Origin: SM1-50 sp964467345 | Lineage (GTDB): Archaea > Thermoplasmatota > E2 > DHVEG-1 | Direction: 5' to 3' | Assembly: GCA_964467345.1 (NCBI GenBank) | Contig: CAYXPY010000009.1 | Span: 8,824 to 72,823 of the forward strand | DNA length: 64,000 nucleotides | Part shown: positions 25,131 to 33,638 of the stretch, piece after piece | Layout of the letters: each line of letters opens with the position of its first letter | Position numbering within the stretch: position 1 is the stretch's first letter | Position numbers and translations under genes: made by a program | Notes under the pieces: model-generated | What the model saw: only the letters and a program-made list of their open reading frames with translations | Database searches by the model: none | Told to the model about the DNA's origin: nothing

Positions 25131-25523
25131 ATGAGTAAGATGGTTACGAAAAGGTTCGTCACAGCGATAAACTGCATGGATGGTCGTGTGCAGCTGCCTG
25201 TAATCGACTGGATGAGAAAAGAATACAATGCTGATTGTGTTGATATGATTACAGAACCAGGTCCGGTGAAGATTCTAGCAGAAAATACTCCAAGCTCCTT
25301 AGTGGAGTCTCTGAGGAAAAGGACAGAGATTTCTGTCAATAAACACGGTTCCGCATGTATCGCGGTCATTGGTCATTTTGATTGCGCAGGAAACCCGGTT
25401 GGAAAAGAGATACAGATGGAACAGATAAAAAAATCGTTGAAGACTATAGAATCCTGGGGGTTTTTGGTCAAAACAATCGGCCTCTGGGTCGATGAGGACT
25501 GGACGGTTCAGAGAGTCCTGTAG
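25131..25523 (+). CDS. Beta-carbonic-anhydrase-like protein
   Basis: A 130-residue protein (or 127 if ATG 25140 is used). It carries the beta-carbonic anhydrase zinc pattern in reduced form: INCMDGRVQLPV (first Cys, then Asp-Arg pair) and AVIGHFDCAGNP (His-x-x-Cys). It is shorter than true enzymes, about 200 residues, and ends soon after the second motif. It belongs to the small carbonic-anhydrase-like proteins of archaea and clostridia, for which activity is not established. Six bases separate it from the DUF362 gene, so the three genes probably form one operon. Confidence 0.75.
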   Translation: MSKMVTKRFVTAINCMDGRVQLPVIDWMRKEYNADCVDMITEPGPVKILAENTPSSLVESLRKRTEISVNKHGSACIAVIGHFDCAGNPVGKEIQMEQIKKSLKTIESWGFLVKTIGLWVDEDWTVQRVL

Positions 25524-25539
25524 GTCTGACGGAAAAAAA

Positions 25540-25595
25540 AGAAAAAAACAATTGCACCATCGCAATCGTTTCAATTTTTTTTTATTTTTTTTTTA
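25540..25595. terminator. Bidirectional terminator between convergent genes
   Basis: A short hairpin (ATTGC at 25551-25555, GCAAT at 25562-25566) is flanked by T-runs on both strands: TTTTTTTTTATTTTTTTTTT follows on the plus strand and a similar T-run follows on the minus strand. It lies between the stops of the CA-like gene and the transporter. The stem is only five pairs, so U-rich termination typical of archaea may dominate. Confidence 0.5.
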
Positions 25596-26936
25596 TGCAG
25601 ATTTCCTTTGTTGAGTTTCTTTATAAATGATTGCAAGAATTGCTGCGATAAAGCACATCACTGCAGCTGGGATGAATGCATACAGGAAGCTCATCTCTGC
25701 ATCCTGGACAGCTCCTGCAAGCAAGGGGCCAACCGTACCACCGATACCATACGAGGTGAAGATAAATCCGTAGTTCAACCCCAGGTTCTCAGCTCCGAAT
25801 GAATCAGCACACGCTGCTGGGAACAACGCAAAGTTCCCGCCGAAGTTAAAACCGATCAATGCAGCTACGATATAGAACGTGTATGGATTTGCGGTGGTGT
25901 AAAAGAAAATGACCATCATGACTCCTTGGAACAGGAACATGGAGATGAGTGCTTTGCGTCGTCCGACTCGATCAGAGACCTGACCCCAGACAATCCGGCC
26001 TGCACCATTGAAGATAGGAAGACAGATAGCAGCCCCTATTACCGCGAAATCAGCAGCCTCGGTCGCATTGAACCCATAAGCGGAGAATCCATCGGTTGGG
26101 CTTTTTGCAAAGTTCTGGACGTTCCCAATCACCATGAGACCGGCAAGGGCTCCTATGAAAAACATTAACCAGAGGAGATAGAACTCTTTTTTCCGGCACA
26201 TTTCCCGTGGTTTGCAGTTAATACCTGTTTTTTTGTCTGTGGAATCACAGGGCTGTGGAGTCCATCCAGCGGGTTTCCATCCTGCGGGAGGATTCTTCAT
26301 CACCAGTGCCCCAAGAATCACTAAAGCAAGGAATGCAACTCCATAGAGGAGGAATGCGTTGTTGACGTTTTCGATGGTATACTGGGTGATGAGTCCTTTA
26401 AAACCAAGAATGCTTGGTGGATTGGCAATCAAAATCCAGATGAAAGCGCCAAATCCAAAGCCGGCGACTGCCAAACCGCTGACCAATCCTTTCTTATCGG
26501 GGAACCATTTAACCCCTGTTGCAATAGGGACAACATAGGCTAACCCGATCCCTGTTCCAGCGATCACTCCGATGCAGAGTAGTTTTCCAATGAAACTCCC
26601 ACCAGCAAACCCGGCAAGGATGTAGCCGAGCCCAAGCAGGGTTCCTCCGAGTAATGCGATCTTCTTCGGACCATATTTGACTTGGAGACGTCCGCCTATG
26701 ATGGTAAAAATCGCAAAGAAAAGCAATCCTGCGCTGAAGATAGCCTGTGTCTCAGTCTTTGAAAAAGCAAACTCACTTGGTGATGTCGTAGTTCCCTGCA
26801 GAGGCGTGGTAAATGCAGACCATGCATAGATCGCACCAAGGGCAAGTTGAATGAGGATACCCCCAATAACAATAATCCACCGATTCATGATTTTACTTTC
26901 ATGTACATCCTTTGAGATTCCTGCATTTTCAGTCAT
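25593..26936 (-). CDS. OFA-type MFS transporter (oxalate/formate antiporter family)
   Basis: A 447-residue protein with 12 predicted helices. It shows the OFA family start (WIIVIGGILIQLALGAIYAWSAFTTPL), GGRLQVKYGPKK after helix 2, and GRIVWGQVSDRVGRRKAL after helix 8. A cysteine-containing cytosolic loop lies in the middle (PCDSTDKKTGINCKPREMCRKK). Family members exchange or import small carboxylates such as oxalate, formate or lactate. The start is ATG 26936, with AGGAG 10 bases upstream; a longer frame adds only 10 residues. The substrate is not known. Confidence 0.9.
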   Translation of the reverse strand: MTENAGISKDVHESKIMNRWIIVIGGILIQLALGAIYAWSAFTTPLQGTTTSPSEFAFSKTETQAIFSAGLLFFAIFTIIGGRLQVKYGPKKIALLGGTLLGLGYILAGFAGGSFIGKLLCIGVIAGTGIGLAYVVPIATGVKWFPDKKGLVSGLAVAGFGFGAFIWILIANPPSILGFKGLITQYTIENVNNAFLLYGVAFLALVILGALVMKNPPAGWKPAGWTPQPCDSTDKKTGINCKPREMCRKKEFYLLWLMFFIGALAGLMVIGNVQNFAKSPTDGFSAYGFNATEAADFAVIGAAICLPIFNGAGRIVWGQVSDRVGRRKALISMFLFQGVMMVIFFYTTANPYTFYIVAALIGFNFGGNFALFPAACADSFGAENLGLNYGFIFTSYGIGGTVGPLLAGAVQDAEMSFLYAFIPAAVMCFIAAILAIIYKETQQRKSA

Positions 26937-27029
26937 AGTAATAATACTCCTAAGCCACCCCTTCAAAGAAACGATGATTAAATGCCTTTCGATTTATATC
27001 AGCATCAGGGGAGAACCCTGAAATCATCT

Positions 27030-27134
27030 CTAAAACAAAAGGAACGAAAAACCAGCGAATAAAAGGAAAATCACAATGAGAATCGCGATAATCTTGATGA
27101 TCCACCCGCGGAGTTTCTGTTTACTCAGTCTCAT
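27030..27134 (-). CDS. Micro membrane protein, 34 aa, coupled to valS
   Basis: The ATG at 27134 overlaps the valS stop codon as ATGA and is preceded by GGAG, 5 bases upstream. The 34-residue product has a basic N-terminus (MRLSKQKLRGWIIK) and one hydrophobic helix (IIAILIVIFLLFAGFSFLLF). Coupled translation, a good ribosome-binding site and the positive-inside layout support a real gene. The function is unknown. Confidence 0.6.
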   Translation of the reverse strand: MRLSKQKLRGWIIKIIAILIVIFLLFAGFSFLLF

Positions 27135-29851
27135 GGTTTCTCCTTTTGGATCTCTACATAAAATCCATTAAAAGAAAGAATGGAGCTGCCTTTTTTACCT
27201 TTTAACCCTGCTGTGCGTTTTACCTGGACATACCCTTCGTGTACCAATCCTTCTTTTTTCTTATGTTTTAATCCCGGTATATCAGAAAGAAAGACGTCTC
27301 CATTGTTTTCAATATTTGTGATCAGTTCCTGCTGATGATCTTTGATCCATTGGATGATCTTTTGGCTTTCTGTTTTAAACGTCGGACCGAGTTTGGCAAA
27401 CACAGGTTCCACTGCAGTGATCGTCTCCGTAATCTCAGGTTTCCCTGAGATGAATGCATGTGTCTGAGGATATCGCAGTGTCGAAAAGATGATCGTGCCA
27501 CTGCTTTGGAGTCTTTTGGTCATCTCGGAAGACGCATAGGTTGCAATGGCATGAATTGGTGCGTTTAACGCAATTCCCTGTTCACTTTTCCATGCTCGAA
27601 CTGTTGCGATATAGTCCTTTACCGTCTCACCTGCTTGTTCTTTTTCTTCGTCGATGAGAACAGGCTCGGGCCATGCGGAGAGATGGATACTAATATCGCC
27701 TTCAAGATTTTTATAAAGGTCATGATAAATCTGTTCTGTGAGATGGGGGAAGAATGGAGCGAACAGCTTCGCGACTCCTAGTCCAACCGTGTACAATGTA
27801 TACGTGATGCTTTCGACGTTCTCTTTATTATACAGAGATCCTTTGATCATCTCTAGGTAATGATCCGCAAGCTCATGCCAGAGGAAATACTCAACCTCCT
27901 TCATCGCCTGAGAGTAATCAAACCTATCCATTTGTCTGGTGCAGGTCGTCACAAGTGTGCTGTATTTCGTAAGAATCCACTGGTCGATATCCTGGATTTT
28001 CGTTGGTTTCTCCGGTTTTCCTTCTTTTATGATGTTGCCGATGAACTGTTGCACGTTCCAGAGTTTACGGAGTAGTTTTGTTCCACGGACCACGTCTTTG
28101 CGTCGGAATGGGTTGTCTTCCCCAAGGGCACAGCTGGCCGCATAGCAGCGGAATGCATCGGTACCGTATTCATCGATGACCTCCAGGGGGTCAATAACGT
28201 TTCCGAGGCTCGCATGCATCGGGGTTCCATCCTCAGACAGGATGAATCCGCCCATCATGATATCCTCGAATGGTTTTTGGTCTGTCAGCAGCGTGCAACG
28301 CAGAATCGTGTAAAACGCCCAGGTTCTGATAATATCATGTGCCTGTGGGCGTACTGACATCGGATACAGATGTTGGAATTTCTTCTCATCACGGTGCCAA
28401 AATGTGTTGAACAAAGGTGAAATGGAGGAATCCATCCAGGTGTCAAAAACATCCTCGCAGCCTTTGAGCTTCCCCCCGCATTTCGGACAGGTCTCCACTG
28501 GTGGTTTGTCAATCGTCGGATCAACATAGCAATCCTCGATCCGAGCTAGGACGACTTCGTTGCATGTTTCACATTCCCACAGAGGGATTGGTGTGGCAAA
28601 GTATCTCTGCCGACTGATCACCCAGTCCCATTCCAGGGAGTTGACCCAGTCCTCGAGCCGTATTTTCATAAACTGGGGGTACCAGTTCATTGCATCGCTT
28701 GCATCCAGAACCAGTTGTTTGAACGGGATTGTTTTTAAGAACCATTGGTTGGCGTTGATGAACTCCACCGGTGTTTTACAGCGCCAACAGACACCGACAT
28801 TCTGCGCAAGAGGTTCCTGTTTGAGAATCAGACCGACCTGTGTCATATCCTGGATGATCGCTTTTCTGGCATCCTCTATTTTCATTCCTTGGTATTTCCC
28901 GGTAATCGCAGTCATTTTTCCTTCTTCGTCGATGCTCATTTCCAGGGGGAGTTTGTATTTGAAGACCCAGTTGAGGTCTTCTTTGTCACCGACCGTACAA
29001 ATCATGACCAACCCTGTACCAAACTCTGGATCGACTGCTTCGTCTTCAACGATCTTTACGTTTTTCTTGTAATCGGGGGGGACTTGAACAGTCTGGCCAA
29101 CAAGCCAGGGTGTCCGTTCATCTGTTGGATGGACCGCGACGATTTGACAGGCGGCAAGCATCTCCGGTCGGGTTGTTGCAATCTCGATATACATCCCTCG
29201 GGCGTCTTTTCCAATCCCATGGAATTTCAATAACTGTTCATCCTGCTGGCTGGCGAAATAGAATTTTATCGTGTTCAGTTTTGTGGTTCGGTCACTGTAG
29301 ACAACCTCTGCGTCTGCCATAGCCGTCATGCACCGAGGGCACCAGTTCACCGGAAACTCGCCTTTGTAGATATGACCCTTGTTGAAAAGCTCGATAAATG
29401 AAATCTGTGTGATCCTGCGGTAATACTCAGCATCGGTTTGATAGTAAATCGAGGGGTCCATGCTCTCCCCCAGTCGAATAAACTGATTGGTCATGGTCGC
29501 GATGTTTTTCTGGGCGAACTCAGAGCACAGCTTGGTGAACTCATGGCGGTCAATGTCTTTTCTGGTGATGTTGAGTTGTCGTTCGACGCGTTCTTCGATA
29601 GGTATCCCATTGACATCGAAACATAACGGGAAAAACACGTTGAATCCTCTCATGCGTTTGTAACGAGCGGCAAAATCAATATGCGTGTAATGTACCGCAT
29701 GACCCGCGTGGAGAGGACCTGACGCGTACCGTGGTGGAACATCGATACTGTACGGCTTTTTTGTACTATTGAAATCGAAATGATAGATTTTTATGTCTTG
29801 CCATTGTTTTTGCCATTTCTCTTCAATAGCTTTCTGGTTGTAATCTGTCAT
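27131..29851 (-). CDS. valS: Valine--tRNA ligase
   Basis: A 906-residue class Ia synthetase of archaeal ValRS type. It has the HIGH-equivalent PLHAGHAVHYTHIDFAARYKRMRG, FPLCFDVNGIPIEERVE, and an editing CP1 domain with TTRPEMLAACQIVAVHP and GTGLVMICTVGDKEDLNW. Zinc ribbons are WCPRC, CWRCK and CETC/CPKC, with WVISRQRYFATPIPLWEC and KLLRKLWNVQQF near the C-terminal half. The KMSKS position is abnormal: DGTPMHASLGNVIDP, lacking both lysines. ATG 29851 is chosen for GAGGA 7 bases upstream and family length. It is divergent from top6B. Confidence 0.95.
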   Translation of the reverse strand: MTDYNQKAIEEKWQKQWQDIKIYHFDFNSTKKPYSIDVPPRYASGPLHAGHAVHYTHIDFAARYKRMRGFNVFFPLCFDVNGIPIEERVERQLNITRKDIDRHEFTKLCSEFAQKNIATMTNQFIRLGESMDPSIYYQTDAEYYRRITQISFIELFNKGHIYKGEFPVNWCPRCMTAMADAEVVYSDRTTKLNTIKFYFASQQDEQLLKFHGIGKDARGMYIEIATTRPEMLAACQIVAVHPTDERTPWLVGQTVQVPPDYKKNVKIVEDEAVDPEFGTGLVMICTVGDKEDLNWVFKYKLPLEMSIDEEGKMTAITGKYQGMKIEDARKAIIQDMTQVGLILKQEPLAQNVGVCWRCKTPVEFINANQWFLKTIPFKQLVLDASDAMNWYPQFMKIRLEDWVNSLEWDWVISRQRYFATPIPLWECETCNEVVLARIEDCYVDPTIDKPPVETCPKCGGKLKGCEDVFDTWMDSSISPLFNTFWHRDEKKFQHLYPMSVRPQAHDIIRTWAFYTILRCTLLTDQKPFEDIMMGGFILSEDGTPMHASLGNVIDPLEVIDEYGTDAFRCYAASCALGEDNPFRRKDVVRGTKLLRKLWNVQQFIGNIIKEGKPEKPTKIQDIDQWILTKYSTLVTTCTRQMDRFDYSQAMKEVEYFLWHELADHYLEMIKGSLYNKENVESITYTLYTVGLGVAKLFAPFFPHLTEQIYHDLYKNLEGDISIHLSAWPEPVLIDEEKEQAGETVKDYIATVRAWKSEQGIALNAPIHAIATYASSEMTKRLQSSGTIIFSTLRYPQTHAFISGKPEITETITAVEPVFAKLGPTFKTESQKIIQWIKDHQQELITNIENNGDVFLSDIPGLKHKKKEGLVHEGYVQVKRTAGLKGKKGSSILSFNGFYVEIQKEKP

Positions 29852-30025
29852 AGCAGTGTCCTCAAGGGGAGCAGGTTCAAAACGCACAGTAGATTTTTCT
29901 TTATAAAGATTGCTTTTAGCATCACAAAGAAAAGGATCTCTATTATATTTCCATGCAATAATTTTATAATTACCTTTTCTATTACCGATACCGGATGCAA
30001 CATCACTTTACATCGGAGGGATATT

Positions 30026-31963
30026 TTGCCAGAAGCAATCGCCTATGAACTAGCAAAAAAACAAAAAGAAATTTCAGTAGCGGAATTCTTCGAACGCAAT
30101 AAGCATATTCTTGGTTTTGGGAACCCGACACGAGCGCTCATTACGAGTGTGAAAGAAGGAGTTGATAACGCATTAGATGCCGCTGAGGAATCAGGGATCC
30201 TTCCAGATATTTATGTTGAGGTGAAAAACCCAACTGAAGAAGAATGCATCGTGATTGTTGAGGATAACGGCCCAGGTATCATCAAACAGCAAATCCCCCA
30301 TATCTTCGCACGATTGTTATATGGTTCACGATTCCATGCAGTCCGACAAAGTCGAGGGCAGCAGGGCATCGGGATTTCAGCAGTCGTCTTATATGGACAA
30401 CTCACCACAGGGAAGCATGCGAAAATCATCTCAAAAATCCAGGAAAATCAACCTGCCGTGCTCGTCGAACTAGCTATTGATACAAATAAGAATCGCGGTG
30501 AAATCCAACATCAGGAAATCATGCATTGGGAGAAACCCTCAGGGACACGGATCGAGGTGAGTCTGAATGCAGATTATAAACGGGGGAAGCGATTTGTCTA
30601 TGAGTACCTCCAGAGCACTTCTATTGTAAATCCTCATGCACGTATCACCTTTAAAGAGTCCGATGGAACGGAACACGTGTTTGAACGGACAGCAGACATC
30701 CTTCCCAAGAAAAGCCAAGAGATCCGTCCACATCCTTACGGCGTTGAACTTGGGACATTAATAAAAATGGCTAAAGAGACAAAAGCAAGGAAGCTTGCGT
30801 CGTTTCTGAAAAATGATTTCAGCAGCATGGGTGATCGAACCGCTGATGCGGTCTGTGACGAGGCGAAACTTGATAGAAACCTAAACCCTGCTGACATGAC
30901 TCGTGAGCAGTTCCTTCAGGTACATAAAGCATTCAAACGGGTGAAAATCATGGCGCCTCCAACAGAATGTCTTTCGCCCATTGGTGAGATGCTTATCCGT
31001 CGGAGCCTGAAAAGTGAAACCCAGGAGATATCACCAGAGTTTATTTTCACAGCCTCACGACCAGCAGCGGTTTTTTCTGGGAACCCGTTTCAGGTCGAGG
31101 TCGGCATTGTCTATGGTGGAAACCTCCCAAAAGACAAACCAGTAAAGATCCTTCGATTCGCCAACCGCATCCCGCTTTTGTATCAACAGGGAGATTGTGC
31201 GATCACCACGGCGATTGCATCGATTGACTGGCGCCGGTATGGCCTGGACCAACCTTCAGGAACAGGCATCCCTATTGGTCCTGCGATTTTCCTTACCCAT
31301 ATCGCTTCGACACAGATCCCGTATACATCAGAATCAAAAGAGGCGATCGCTGATGTCGAAGAAATCGAAAATGAGATACGTCTTGCGTTCCGTGAGGTCG
31401 CCAGAAAAGTTCAAATGCATATTAACAAAAAAGTGCGACGGGTGAAAACCCGGGAGAAGTTCGATCTGATAACAAAAATCCTCCCGGAAATTGCGAAAAA
31501 ATCTGCGCACATGCTTGACAAACCAGTTCCTTCTCTTGAGAAGGTTATCACCCGGATCATGGATGTGGTCTGGATTGAGGATCTTGTAGAGTATGAAAAA
31601 GTCCGGGGTAAACCGATTCAGACAAAGCTTGATGTTTCAAATCCCGCGGGTCAATCCGATACCAAAGGATGGATCGCGAAAAGTACGATTATGGTTGTGA
31701 ATTATAAAAGCAAACCGCAGAAATTCAACTTATATGCACTTTACCCGAAGGATACTGTGGTCGGTGAGGTAAAACCAAAGCCATCGAAAGTCACTGATAG
31801 TTACATTAAATGGAGCTTGGAGAGCATCGAGCCGACCAACAAGATCGACATTTCCTTTGAGCTTGCTGGTCTGAACAAAGGTGATTTTGATGAGAACGAT
31901 CTGTATGTGCAGAACATCAACCCTACCTATGTGATAGGGGCGGATAAATGGGAGGGGGAATAG
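30026..31963 (+). CDS. top6B: DNA topoisomerase VI subunit B
   Basis: A 645-residue GHKL ATPase subunit. Motifs are SVKEGVDNALDAAEE (N-box), IVEDNGPGI (G1) and SRGQQGIGISAVVLY (G2). A helix-two-turn-helix region and the transducer follow, with the switch lysine region near KIL. With subunit A it forms the type IIB topoisomerase that relaxes and decatenates DNA. The start is TTG 30026, supported by GGAGGG five bases upstream and by the family start; the frame continues upstream without family similarity. It lies four bases before top6A. Confidence 0.95.
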   Translation: MPEAIAYELAKKQKEISVAEFFERNKHILGFGNPTRALITSVKEGVDNALDAAEESGILPDIYVEVKNPTEEECIVIVEDNGPGIIKQQIPHIFARLLYGSRFHAVRQSRGQQGIGISAVVLYGQLTTGKHAKIISKIQENQPAVLVELAIDTNKNRGEIQHQEIMHWEKPSGTRIEVSLNADYKRGKRFVYEYLQSTSIVNPHARITFKESDGTEHVFERTADILPKKSQEIRPHPYGVELGTLIKMAKETKARKLASFLKNDFSSMGDRTADAVCDEAKLDRNLNPADMTREQFLQVHKAFKRVKIMAPPTECLSPIGEMLIRRSLKSETQEISPEFIFTASRPAAVFSGNPFQVEVGIVYGGNLPKDKPVKILRFANRIPLLYQQGDCAITTAIASIDWRRYGLDQPSGTGIPIGPAIFLTHIASTQIPYTSESKEAIADVEEIENEIRLAFREVARKVQMHINKKVRRVKTREKFDLITKILPEIAKKSAHMLDKPVPSLEKVITRIMDVVWIEDLVEYEKVRGKPIQTKLDVSNPAGQSDTKGWIAKSTIMVVNYKSKPQKFNLYALYPKDTVVGEVKPKPSKVTDSYIKWSLESIEPTNKIDISFELAGLNKGDFDENDLYVQNINPTYVIGADKWEGE

Positions 31964-31967
31964 GGCT

Positions 31968-33065
31968 ATGGCGCGTGATTATACAGGTGTGATAAATAAG
32001 ATTGACATGATTGCAGAAAAAGTCTACGCGGATCTTGAAAAAGCAGAAATCCCTGCCTTGCAGCTTTCAACGCGGACAAAGGCAAACATCCGGTTTGATG
32101 ATACGCTGAATGTCTGGAAATACGGGAAAAATAAGACAGAGCGAGCAGCTAGCTCCCTTGATGGGGCGTATATGTTGTTGCGGACTATGTATCTTGTTGA
32201 TTTCATTAAAGACATGATCAAGGAGAAAAAATCCTCCACCTTAAGAGAAACGTATTATATCTCTGAGGGGTGGAACCTTGCCAAGTTCAGCAGTCAGAAT
32301 GAATCAGACCTTCTTGCTGAGGATCTTGAGGTCATCACCGGGTGTATGAGGGAGGATTTCAAGCTTCGACCTGAGGAGGACGGGGCTCGTGTGATTGGGA
32401 ATGTGGTTGTCGAGGAGATGACCCGGAATAACACGAAGAAAAAAATCCATTGTCAGGATGACGTCGGGGATGCTGGCTATGGGATTCCCTATAATGTTGA
32501 GAAGGATAAACTAACGTTTAAACAGGTGGATGCTGATTTTATTGTCGCTATTGAGACTGGTGGTATGTTCGATCGATTGGTTGAGAATGGGTTTGACACT
32601 GATTTTCGAGCGATTCTGGTTCATTTGAAAGGACAGCCTGCCCGGTCGACACGACGGTTTATCAAACGGTTAAACGAGGAAAAGAAGCTGCCGGTCCTGG
32701 TGTTCACTGATTGTGACCCTTGGAGTTTCCGTATTTTTGGTAGTGTCGCATACGGCGCGATTAAAACCGCTCATATCTCTGAGTATCTGGCGACACCCGC
32801 AGCGCAGTATTTGGGTGTGACGCCTTCCGATATTGAGAATTATAAACTTCCCACTGATGCATTGACCAGTGAGGATATCGCTGCATTAAAAAGCGAACTG
32901 GATGACCCACGGTTCCAGGATCAATTCTGGAAGCATGAGATAAAACTGCAGTTAAACCTTGGGAAGAAATCAGAGCAGCAGGCGCTGGCAAAATATGGTC
33001 TGGATTATGTGACCGACACGTATCTTCCTGAGAAACTGGCGGAAATGGGGATGTTAAAAAAGTAA
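31968..33065 (+). CDS. top6A: DNA topoisomerase VI subunit A (Spo11-like)
   Basis: The 365-residue DNA-cleaving subunit has the active-site tyrosine in STLRETYYISEGWN (residues 96-97). It also has the Toprim metal site, with Glu in DFIVAIETGGMFDRL and the DxD in LPVLVFTDCDPWSF. It makes the transient double-strand break during strand passage. Four bases separate it from top6B, and GGGAGGGG precedes the ATG, so both subunits are made from one mRNA. Length is normal. Confidence 0.97.
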   Translation: MARDYTGVINKIDMIAEKVYADLEKAEIPALQLSTRTKANIRFDDTLNVWKYGKNKTERAASSLDGAYMLLRTMYLVDFIKDMIKEKKSSTLRETYYISEGWNLAKFSSQNESDLLAEDLEVITGCMREDFKLRPEEDGARVIGNVVVEEMTRNNTKKKIHCQDDVGDAGYGIPYNVEKDKLTFKQVDADFIVAIETGGMFDRLVENGFDTDFRAILVHLKGQPARSTRRFIKRLNEEKKLPVLVFTDCDPWSFRIFGSVAYGAIKTAHISEYLATPAAQYLGVTPSDIENYKLPTDALTSEDIAALKSELDDPRFQDQFWKHEIKLQLNLGKKSEQQALAKYGLDYVTDTYLPEKLAEMGMLKK

Positions 33066-33070
33066 GATCC

Positions 33071-33517
33071 TTACGATTCTTGTTGTTGCCCCCAGAGGTC
33101 GCTGGGGGGGATCATCTGGTAGCGGAGATTCAGGACACGGTTTTCATCGATCAGGACGTAGGTTTTGCTGAAAAGTCCTCCTTTTGCCTCCGCTGGAATC
33201 GTATAGCGGAAGACTCGTTTACCTTGGATGAATTCTTTTTGTTTTTCTGGACGCTGACGTTTCATCCTTGGAAGCAGATAGTTGAAAAGCAGGATAATCT
33301 CTATTATAAGGATGAGGCCGATAAGGACAATCGCTGAGAGTATCCATTGCTCAAGAGAAAGACCCGCCCAGTTATACCCAAGTCTGAGAAAATAGGTCCC
33401 TATGACAACAAGGGCTATCCAGCAGGAGTACAGAACGGTAATGATGAAAAAGATTTTTGTTGCTTTTAGCAACTTGTTTTTTTGTTTTTCTTCATGGATT
33501 GGTTCTGCTAGCTCCAT
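33071..33517 (-). CDS. Two-helix membrane protein, unknown
   Basis: The 148-residue protein has two membrane helices (residues about 20-45 and 58-82) and a basic cytosolic C-terminal domain (RMKRQRPEKQKEFIQGKRVFRYTIPAEAKGGLFSKTYVLID). The soluble part has a simple beta-type pattern. No family was recognised. It is convergent with top6A, with five bases between the stops. Confidence 0.6.
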   Translation of the reverse strand: MELAEPIHEEKQKNKLLKATKIFFIITVLYSCWIALVVIGTYFLRLGYNWAGLSLEQWILSAIVLIGLILIIEIILLFNYLLPRMKRQRPEKQKEFIQGKRVFRYTIPAEAKGGLFSKTYVLIDENRVLNLRYQMIPPSDLWGQQQES

Positions 33518-33589
33518 CTCTTTTCCTACGTATCCTGTTATAATTCATCATCTTTAAAACCTTTTGTTTTTATATTAATTTCAAGGAGT

Positions 33590-33601
33590 ATGTTTATATA
33601 T
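33590..33601 (+). promoter_or_regulatory. TATA box of the beta-helix protein gene
   Basis: TGTTTATATATG at 33590-33601 places the transcript start near 33625, between the two possible ATG codons. It therefore rules out the ATG at 33600 as start. Confidence 0.5.
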
Positions 33602-33638
33602 GACCCGTTCTTCTATTTATGATGACACAGGGAAGATC

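Noticed and set aside
29780..30025. Upstream in-frame extension of topoisomerase VI subunit B
   Set aside because: It is antisense to the valS N-terminus and promoter; the GGAGGG site and TTG at 30026 fit the family start.
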